A stretch of 55,420 bases of DNA from Ureibacillus terrenus. Lineage in GTDB: Bacteria > Bacillota > Bacilli > Bacillales_A > Planococcaceae. Positions 50,730 through 55,420 of this stretch are shown here, one piece after another (position 1 is the stretch's first letter; every line of letters begins with the position of its first letter). The position numbers were made by a program, and so were the translations under genes. The stretch lies in NCBI RefSeq assembly GCF_006569205.1, contig NZ_VIGD01000015.1, positions 1-55,420 of the forward strand. The letters are read 5' to 3'. Below the pieces are notes generated by a model, which had not been told where the DNA came from, did not search any database, and was given only the letters and a program-made list of their open reading frames with translations.

Positions 50730-51761
50730 TTATTGCAGTTCTGAAAAGCTTTCTAATTCCCGGATAAAACCAAGAATTTCCTGATTTCCTTCGCTGTGTT
50801 GTCCAAACATTTGGCGAACAAAATGAATATAGCATTCGGCCACTTCCTGCGGCTGAAAATCCAGCCACTCAAAAGGATACGTTACAATTGAATGTTTTGC
50901 AATTATATCTTCAACCATTTCCAAAATTGATGGCTCTTGTTGGAGCTGATCGTTTACTATATTTGAAATCATTTTATATTGTGTCAACTCCGTTGGCAAC
51001 CCAATTTTAGAGGGATTTACCAACATAACCCGGTTAAATTTTTCCACTTCTACTTCCGTGTCAACGCCTTGCTCCTTCATCAAGATTAGGATGAGACTTT
51101 TTACAAAAGGGTGGGTATCCCGGTTTTCAATAATCTCTTTCAATTGTAAGAGAATCGGGCGGATGTTTGCAAAGGCCAGCTCGTTTAATTTGCCCGCTTG
51201 TTCCGCAAGATGCAACGAAAAAAAATGCTCCGGTTCAAACTGTTCAGGATCGAATTGCTTGACCGTGCTCGTCTTGTCGTCCTGCTTGCCCATTTTTTCG
51301 CTGATATTGGCATTTAATTCTTTCAATCTTTTAAATTGTTCAATTTTCTCATCCGGAATCGCCCCTTCATCCAAAAGGGAAGAAATGATTTTTTCAACCT
51401 TATGATATTCTTTTAATTGCATGCAAATGGTCAAATATAATTCCATTATTTCAAAATACATGGCCGGGCCAATCCGAAGAAGCCTCTCGCAAATTTCCTT
51501 TGCTTTCCGGAAGGATTTTGATTCATATAATGAATAAGCATATATGCTCATCAAATGCTCATCGTCTTCCGCAAATTGCAGCGCTTCTTCAAAAAACCGG
51601 TTGGCCTTTTCAAATTGGTTATTTTTCATATATTTCAGGGCTTCCGAAAATAGCCGTTCCACTGTTCCGGGAAATACAATCACATTTTGAAATGTTTTAC
51701 TGGAAGATTTTTTATTTTTCACATTTTTCACTCCATAAAAAGAAGAAGATGGTTCAATCAT
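50730..51761 (-). CDS. ysoA: TPR-repeat protein (YsoA-like)
   Basis: A 343-aa protein with several tetratricopeptide-like helical hairpins in its N-terminal half: FSEALKYMKNNQFEKANRFFEEALQFAEDDEHLMSIYAYSLYESKSFRKAKEICERLL... (about residues 37-110). The C-terminal half is helical and acidic, with no catalytic motif. Predicted cytoplasmic; function unknown. B. subtilis ysoA stands in the same place upstream of tig-clpX, which is the main reason for the name. It is the last backbone gene before the AT-rich accessory segment. Confidence 0.82.
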   Translation of the reverse strand: MIEPSSSFYGVKNVKNKKSSSKTFQNVIVFPGTVERLFSEALKYMKNNQFEKANRFFEEALQFAEDDEHLMSIYAYSLYESKSFRKAKEICERLLRIGPAMYFEIMELYLTICMQLKEYHKVEKIISSLLDEGAIPDEKIEQFKRLKELNANISEKMGKQDDKTSTVKQFDPEQFEPEHFFSLHLAEQAGKLNELAFANIRPILLQLKEIIENRDTHPFVKSLILILMKEQGVDTEVEVEKFNRVMLVNPSKIGLPTELTQYKMISNIVNDQLQQEPSILEMVEDIIAKHSIVTYPFEWLDFQPQEVAECYIHFVRQMFGQHSEGNQEILGFIRELESFSELQ

Positions 51762-52000
51762 TACCTTACCTTTTTTCCGTGCAGGTTAAACACCTTTCGT
51801 TCTAATTCTATATAATCCCCTATTTTCCATCTTTTCAACCAATGACAACACTGCTCTTATTATAGTAAAGAATTTCTAATTTATTGAAGCGCTTTGCTTT
51901 CGTTGGACATAATTTTATAGGCAAGCCATAAGAAAGTCATTAGAAAATAAAAAGGATGAAGCTCTTCCGAATCACATTGCATAAAAATGGACCATTTTTT
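51762..52000. other. Boundary region between backbone and accessory DNA
   Basis: No gene is seen. The base composition shifts here from the roughly balanced coding DNA to AT-rich sequence. A minus-strand frame at 51881-52261 exists, but it is antisense to the recombinase fragment and was rejected. Confidence 0.5.
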
Positions 52001-52740
52001 TAAAAACAAAAAAGAACGCCCGTTGAAGAACAATTTATTATAAGAAACGCACATGAAGCCATCATATCTAGAAAAACATTTGAAGCTGTACAAAATCAAC
52101 TTAAAAACAGAAAAAAATATATTACAGCACCGAAACTGCATCTCTTCACCAACATCCTTTTTTGTGCCGACTGTGGTACAGGAATGTGGTATCGCAGTAA
52201 TCGAAACGGTTATATTTGTGGCTCTTATGCGCGCCACGGAAAAAAAGCTTGTACCTCCCACACAATAAAAGAGAATGTTTTAAAAGAAATGATTCTAAAT
52301 GACATTAAATCCCTAACCCAACAAATTGATAAAGAACAATATATAAAAAAATAGAAAAAAAGGCTAAAAGCACAAAATCAGAAACTCAAAAGAAAATTAA
52401 CAGGATTAATCAAAAGATAGACGTTTTGAAAAATAGAAAAAGAAAATTCATTAACTTACTTGCTGATGGAATTATTACACAGGATGACTATCATGAGAGC
52501 ATTGAAGCAACAAATAAGGAATTAAACGAATTAATGAAACAACATAATGAACTTCTTACGCTAATGGAAAGCGAAAATACTTTAGAAACTCTTGAAAAGT
52601 TAAAAAGAGAATTGCTGCAGTTCCTAAATTTTGATGAATTAACTGAGGATATGCTTCATCGTCTGATTGATCGAATCGAGGTAAAGGCAGACGGTTCACC
52701 AATTATTTACTATCGATTTTCTATACCTAAAATTGAATAA
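52001..52740 (+). pseudogene. Large serine recombinase, C-terminal fragment with frameshift
   Basis: The plus frame starting just after a TAA at 51998 encodes the C-terminal half of a SpoIVCA/phage-integrase-type serine recombinase. It includes FIIRNAHEAIISRKTFEAVQ (the end of the recombinase domain). A zinc beta-ribbon follows with ILFCADCGTGMWYRSNRN and GSYARHGKKAC (four cysteines), then a coiled coil and the end YRFSIPKIE. The frame is lost at 52352-52354 (TAG) and continues in the -1 frame through a run of A bases at about 52344-52351, giving the uninterrupted IKKIEKKAKSTKSETQKK. The catalytic N-terminal domain is missing, so it cannot recombine DNA. Confidence 0.88.
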
Positions 52741-52768
52741 GGCAAGATAAGGAAACTCATCTTGCCTT
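52739..52768 (+). terminator. Terminator after the recombinase fragment
   Basis: Stem AAGGCAAGAT / ATCTTGCCTT with a 10-nt loop, followed by ATTTTTC, begins at the recombinase stop. Confidence 0.85.
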
Positions 52769-52787
52769 ATTTTTCATTTTAAAATTA

Positions 52788-52827
52788 ACTGCGATACACA
52801 CTCAACGTGACTTGAGTGGTAATCGCA
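52788..52827. repeat. 40-nt imperfect palindrome downstream of the recombinase fragment
   Basis: Arms of 17 nt begin CTGCGAT and end with the complementary ATCGCAG. The inner part is CACTCAA / TTGAGTG around a 6-nt loop. About 14 of 17 positions pair. It could be an attachment-site-like palindrome or a transcript hairpin; no function is known. Confidence 0.5.
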
Positions 52828-52969
52828 GACATATTGATGTAGCAGTGTTTGCCTTATACTAAGATTCCCTTTTATTTTTGTGATATGTTTATTATGATAA
52901 ATATTTCCATGATACACCTACTTTTACAAAAAGTATGTTTTTAAAATCTCAAAATAATTACATGATTAT

Positions 52970-53515
52970 CCAAAGAGGATACGCCTGTCAATCTATTAAA
53001 CTACAAAGTGAAAAGGGCAAACATTTCGCAATACGAGCAATTAACAGGAGGTCGGAGGAAGTGGATACGGAAATTTTGCTTAATCATATTGTAAAACAAT
53101 TGCGAATGCCGACCATCGGAAAACAATACCGTTCCATTGCATGGGAAGCGGAAGAACGGAATCTGAGTTATAAACAGTTTCTATTGGTATTGTTGGAGGC
53201 GGAATAGCAAACCCGGGAGGAAAAACAACGTCAAAGACGTTCTCTGAATAGACCAATCTGTTTGGGAATGAAAAGATCACAGCTGCATTACTGGACCGTT
53301 TAACCCATAAAGCCCATATCCTCTTTTACTGAATGGCGAATCCTATCATTTCAGGGAAAGTTTGAAACATCAGAAATCAGAGGAAAAGCAACATATTTAG
53401 AGTGAGAAACTTATATAAAAAATGAACCACTCATTCCCAATGATTCAATTAGTTACCGATGAGTAAGTGGCTCAATTTTGATGTAATCGCTCTGGCTCAA
53501 TTTTATATTGACAAA
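52970..53515 (+). mobile_element. IS21-family remnant (istA tail, broken istB, right end)
   Basis: The remnant contains a piece of the IstA C-terminus (SQYEQLTGGR, about 53015-53058), a broken istB, and a right end. The end carries two copies of TGGCTCAATTTT (53468-53479 and 53493-53504), the kind of repeated transposase-binding site seen in IS21 elements. It finishes near TATTGACA at 53508-53515. No left end is recognisable, so the element is truncated on that side. Confidence 0.75.
53061..53400 (+). pseudogene. istB pseudogene (IS21 transposition ATPase)
   Basis: A GTG start (53061) follows GGAGGTCGGAGG and reads VDTEILLNHIVKQLRMPTIGKQ...EAEERNLSYKQFLLVLLEAE, the IstB N-terminus, then a stop at 53205-53207. 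Further homology continues in other frames: ANREEKQRQRRSLNRPI, then KITAALLDRLTHKAHIL, then LNGESYHFRESLKHQKSEEK to a stop at 53398-53400. The central part with the ATPase Walker motifs is deleted. At least three frame breaks occur, so it is clearly non-functional. Confidence 0.85.
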
Positions 53516-53622
53516 AACACATAATGTAATTACCATATAATACCGCATAAAATTCCACATAATCTTTTGTAGTTTAAAACTAGCGTGTAAACACTGGACA
53601 CTCTCGAGTAGAAAAAAACGGA

Positions 53623-53987
53623 ATGGATGTAAAAAAATTAAAGCATATGAGATTGCTTTAACATTAACGGATAAAATTTACGAAATTACTAGGAAACGAA
53701 GTTTTTGGAGATAGAAGGACTCGTTATATAGTTTACAAAAGTATGCTACTTTCACTGTAGCTAATATTGCTGAATTTAAACAGTTATACTTCGGTGTTAA
53801 GAATAGGTTTTTCAACAATGCTTTGACGCGCCTAAGCAAACTAGAGAGTAATTTACAAACAGCAATGAGTAAAAAGATAATAACGCAGGATGAGTTTGAG
53901 GAAATTATCAATCTACGAAAATCTATTAGAAATATACTTATACTTACAAAGTGTATGTCGAATAATAGCAAATGTAAAGTAAGCTAA
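53623..53987 (+). pseudogene. Four-helix-bundle (S23/IVP-type) protein, broken gene
   Basis: After ATG GAT GTA AAA (53623) the frame needs a shift in the following A-run to continue as KIKAYEIALTLTDKIYEITRKRSFWR, then a TAG (53712-53714), then KDSLYSLQKYATFTVANIAEFKQLYFGVKNRFFNNALTRLSKLESNLQTAM...QDEFEEIINLRKSIRNILILTK (written in short pieces) to TAA at 53985-53987. The order of pieces AYE-A-LTD-IYE-T...SLQ-A-F-ANIAE...F-AL-LSKLE-L matches the 23S-rRNA-intervening-sequence / four-helix-bundle family, which also includes the Avd proteins of diversity-generating retroelements. No reverse transcriptase gene is present. A terminator lies directly behind. Confidence 0.7.
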
Positions 53988-53994
53988 AATAAAA

Positions 53995-54023
53995 GGTTGG
54001 AGGAAAAAATTTCCCTCCAAGCC
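53995..54023 (+). terminator. Terminator after the four-helix-bundle pseudogene
   Basis: Stem TTGGAGG / CCTCCAA extended by GG-/-CC, followed by AATTTTTATTT on the plus strand, 8 bp after the stop. It shows the broken gene once ended here. Confidence 0.75.
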
Positions 54024-54048
54024 AATTTTTATTTGGAAAAGCTATATT

Positions 54049-54100
54049 ATAAAATACTGAAAAAACTATTTAATAGCTTTATTATGTTATAGTATTTTAT
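54049..54100 (-). terminator. Stem-loop after the 57-aa membrane protein gene
   Basis: Perfect arms ATAAAATACT / AGTATTTTAT enclose an AT-rich loop that holds a second small palindrome (CTATTTAATAG). It lies 10 bp beyond the gene's stop on the minus strand and probably ends the two-gene cassette. Confidence 0.5.
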
Positions 54101-54109
54101 TTGATTATT

Positions 54110-54283
54110 TTATATTTTTTTATAAAGTATACTTACAATTAAAATAGCTATGCAGCCAATAAAAATTAGAAAAGAAAAAATAATAGTTAGAGTGTCTCCT
54201 CCCCAATTAGCAAATATTATATATAGTTGAATTAATGCTAGAAGAATAAAAGCTAAATTAGAAGGAATCACGGGCTTTCTCAT
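54110..54283 (-). CDS. 57-aa two-helix membrane protein, possible immunity protein
   Basis: A frame of 57 codons starts at ATG 54283, with an excellent GAGGAGG site 5 bp upstream, and stops at TAA 54110-54112. It starts MRKPVIPSNL. Two hydrophobic helices are predicted (about residues 10-25 and 32-53), with a short charged loop NWGGDT between them and a basic tail YKKI. Such small membrane proteins are often immunity proteins beside secreted toxins or bacteriocins. It lies 15 bp behind the secreted-protein gene on the same strand. No family is recognised; the function is inferred from context only. Confidence 0.65.
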   Translation of the reverse strand: MRKPVIPSNLAFILLALIQLYIIFANWGGDTLTIIFSFLIFIGCIAILIVSILYKKI

Positions 54284-54298
54284 TTTATCCTCCTCACC

Positions 54299-54997
54299 TT
54301 AAGTACATGCCCTAATAATATTCGCTATGCCAAAAAAGTCTAAAAATGCATTACGAAGATCACTTGGTAGACTTTTTGAAACATACTCAATTGAATATTT
54401 CCAAGCAGCTGATGTTCTATAATTCCAACTTTTTAACAGTTTATATCGATCATATATTTTTTGTACAGTTTTATTAATACCACCAAGAAGGTTTAAAGCA
54501 CTTTTTAATTTTAAAAGTTTTGAAGCAGGGAATCCAACTGAACCAATTGCTAATCCAACAGCTATAATACAGTCCACTACTCCCATAGTACCAATTTTAT
54601 CATTATTTATTTCACTTGAAATTGAACTTGGTATATTTTCACCAAAATCTTCTAAAGAAGGTACAATTAAATTCTCACCTTCAACTATTACTTCTACACC
54701 AGTTTTATTAGTAATCCACTTTGCAATTTTATTCGGGCCTTGTTTTTCAATTCCGGGTGGTAATTGTTCAAGTCCTTCTAAAAATTTGTATAAATCATTG
54801 TCTGTGGATAAAAGGTTTGAAATCTCTTCATCAAGGATTCCTTCCTTAAGGATTTCTTCATGTAAATTCTCTTCTAATGCAATATAATCAATTTCTGCTG
54901 CAGATGCATCTTGTGGTAATCCAAATCCAAGTGTAGAGATTAGTAAGATAGTACACATGAATATCGCTAAATTTTTAAAGACATATTTACGTTTCAT
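54299..54997 (-). CDS. Secreted protein of unknown family, candidate toxin or bacteriocin precursor
   Basis: 232 aa with a classical signal peptide (basic MKRKYVFKN, hydrophobic core about 9-27, probable cleavage after DASA near residue 33). The middle (about 35-135) is acidic and helical and may be a pro-region. The C-terminal part starts with a hydrophobic stretch GVVDCIIAVGLAIGSVGF (about 139-156) and continues basic and amphipathic (KLLKLKSALNLLGG, KTVQKIYDRYKLLKSW) to ...IANIIRACT. The mature region holds just two cysteines (143 and 231), which could form a disulphide closing about 90 residues. I know no family with this pattern; the hydrophobic-start, helical-tail shape is like secreted peptide toxins such as SDP, but the sequence is not similar. 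The start follows GGAGGG. A membrane protein gene is directly downstream. Confidence 0.8.
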   Translation of the reverse strand: MKRKYVFKNLAIFMCTILLISTLGFGLPQDASAAEIDYIALEENLHEEILKEGILDEEISNLLSTDNDLYKFLEGLEQLPPGIEKQGPNKIAKWITNKTGVEVIVEGENLIVPSLEDFGENIPSSISSEINNDKIGTMGVVDCIIAVGLAIGSVGFPASKLLKLKSALNLLGGINKTVQKIYDRYKLLKSWNYRTSAAWKYSIEYVSKSLPSDLRNAFLDFFGIANIIRACT

Positions 54998-55047
54998 TAT
55001 AACCCTCCACTTTAGATTTTCTAAATGAAATTTAATTTTTTAATGAC

Positions 55048-55077
55048 TGCTATAGCAATCTAATTAACTCGAGTTAA
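55048..55077 (-). promoter_or_regulatory. Two palindromes in the promoter region of the secreted-protein cassette
   Basis: TGCTATAGCA (55048-55057) and TTAACTCGAGTTAA (55064-55077) are perfect inverted repeats with centres 18 bp apart, about 55-75 bp upstream of the start codon. The spacing suits a -10-like (TATAGC) and a -35-like (TTAACT) pair overlapped by operators. Inference only. Confidence 0.45.
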
Positions 55078-55233
55078 ATAAATAATAACAAAAAAATATT
55101 ACATATTAGAATATAAATTACTAATATTCAAAATATTGTAATTTTTTTAAAATGATGAAATTCTAATAAGTTATTAGATTTTATTATAAATTCTTGTTTT
55201 CACAAATGGGTTAAGTAATAAGAAACCCAAGCG

Positions 55234-55289
55234 AAAACCTTAGAGGTTATATAGCCCAAAACAATTAGGCTATGTAATTCTGCGGTTTT
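55234..55289 (+). terminator. Terminator-like stem-loop near the right edge
   Basis: Arms AAAACC / GGTTTT and inner ATAGCC / GGCTAT around a 11-nt loop, followed by TTTATTT on the plus strand. The plus strand has no gene directly before it, so it may belong to a lost gene or shield the next unit. Confidence 0.45.
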
Positions 55290-55407
55290 TTTATTTGAGC
55301 ATTTTGCACATTTTTCAACCCAAGAGTCATAAGGTTTTCTAAAGCATAAAAAAGGACTTCACCCCTTATTTGTAGAATTTTGAAGTGACCAAACCACAAA
55401 AATCCAT

Positions 55408-55420
55408 AAGGAGGAAGTCA
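55408..55420 (+). promoter_or_regulatory. Ribosome-site-like sequence for a gene beyond the window
   Basis: AAGGAGG followed by AAGTCA at the very edge. A start codon would fall at about 55420 or just after it. Upstream, ACTTCA (about 55352) and TGAAGT (about 55381) form an inverted pair. This compact arrangement is like the left end of an insertion sequence, but I cannot assign a family. Confidence 0.4.

Larger units (their letters stand above)
54998..55420. other. Regulatory and flanking DNA right of the cassette (423 bp)
   Basis: Very AT-rich. It contains two palindromes upstream of the secreted-protein gene (55048-55077), a plus-strand terminator-like stem-loop (55234-55289), and at the window edge a ribosome-site-like AAGGAGG (55408-55414) that suggests a plus-strand gene starting at or just beyond the edge. 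I see no coding frame inside it. Confidence 0.55.

Noticed and set aside
51881..52261. Minus-strand frame of 126 aa
   Set aside because: It is antisense to the serine recombinase fragment, which has recognisable zinc-ribbon residues.
53678..53971. Minus-strand frame of 97 aa
   Set aside because: The plus strand here carries the S23-like fragment and its terminator; the minus frame has no ribosome site.
53623..53987. Programmed recoding of the in-frame TAG, or an active Avd of a retroelement
   Set aside because: No reverse transcriptase, template repeat or recoding signal is seen, and the 5' part also needs a frameshift; decay is simpler.

Overview
The window comes from a spore-forming, Gram-positive member of the Bacillales. 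Gene order from dtd-relA to clpX-tig-ysoA follows the Bacillus subtilis chromosome closely. The sporulation genes spoVB, safA, spo0B, spoIVFA/B, a spoIIB-like gene and spoVID are embedded in it, and strong AGGAGG-type ribosome binding sites precede most genes. A lineage related to Ureibacillus/Lysinibacillus (Caryophanaceae) is my guess from the missing neighbours (nadABC-nifS, bofC, lonB, comC) and from a SpoVID without LysM. The sequence alone does not prove this.

Bases 1-225 are the 3' end of an ISL3-family insertion sequence, which abuts the dtd terminator. Bases 230-51761 are conserved backbone, almost all on the minus strand. In transcription order on that strand the blocks are: ysoA; tig; clpX; lon-engB; hemA-hemX-hemC-hemD-hemB-hemL (tetrapyrrole synthesis from glutamyl-tRNA); spoVID-like; valS behind a T-box leader, then two tandem FolC-type ligases; spoIIB-like, maf, radC; mreB-mreC-mreD-minC-minD (cell shape and division site); spoIVFA-spoIVFB; rplU-prp-rpmA behind an L21 leader; spo0B-obg-pheB-pheA; safA plus a kinase-like gene; ruvA-ruvB-queA-tgt-yajC; yrbG; comN; secDF; recJ-apt; relA-dtd. 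Only spoVB, niaR and one small membrane protein gene run on the plus strand in this part.

Bases from about 51,850 to 55,420 are an AT-rich accessory segment of decayed mobile DNA. It holds the C-terminal half of a large serine recombinase with an A-tract frameshift, an IS21-family remnant (istA tail, broken istB and repeated end sequences), and a four-helix-bundle (S23/IVP-like) pseudogene with an in-frame TAG. It ends with an intact two-gene cassette: a 232-aa secreted protein of no family I recognise, and a 57-aa two-helix membrane protein directly behind it. That cassette is the most likely place for an undescribed system, perhaps a secreted toxin or bacteriocin with its immunity protein. 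The right edge looks like the upstream region of a further gene or mobile element.

No rRNA, tRNA or CRISPR array was seen. Promoter and operator calls are by eye and are weaker than the gene calls.
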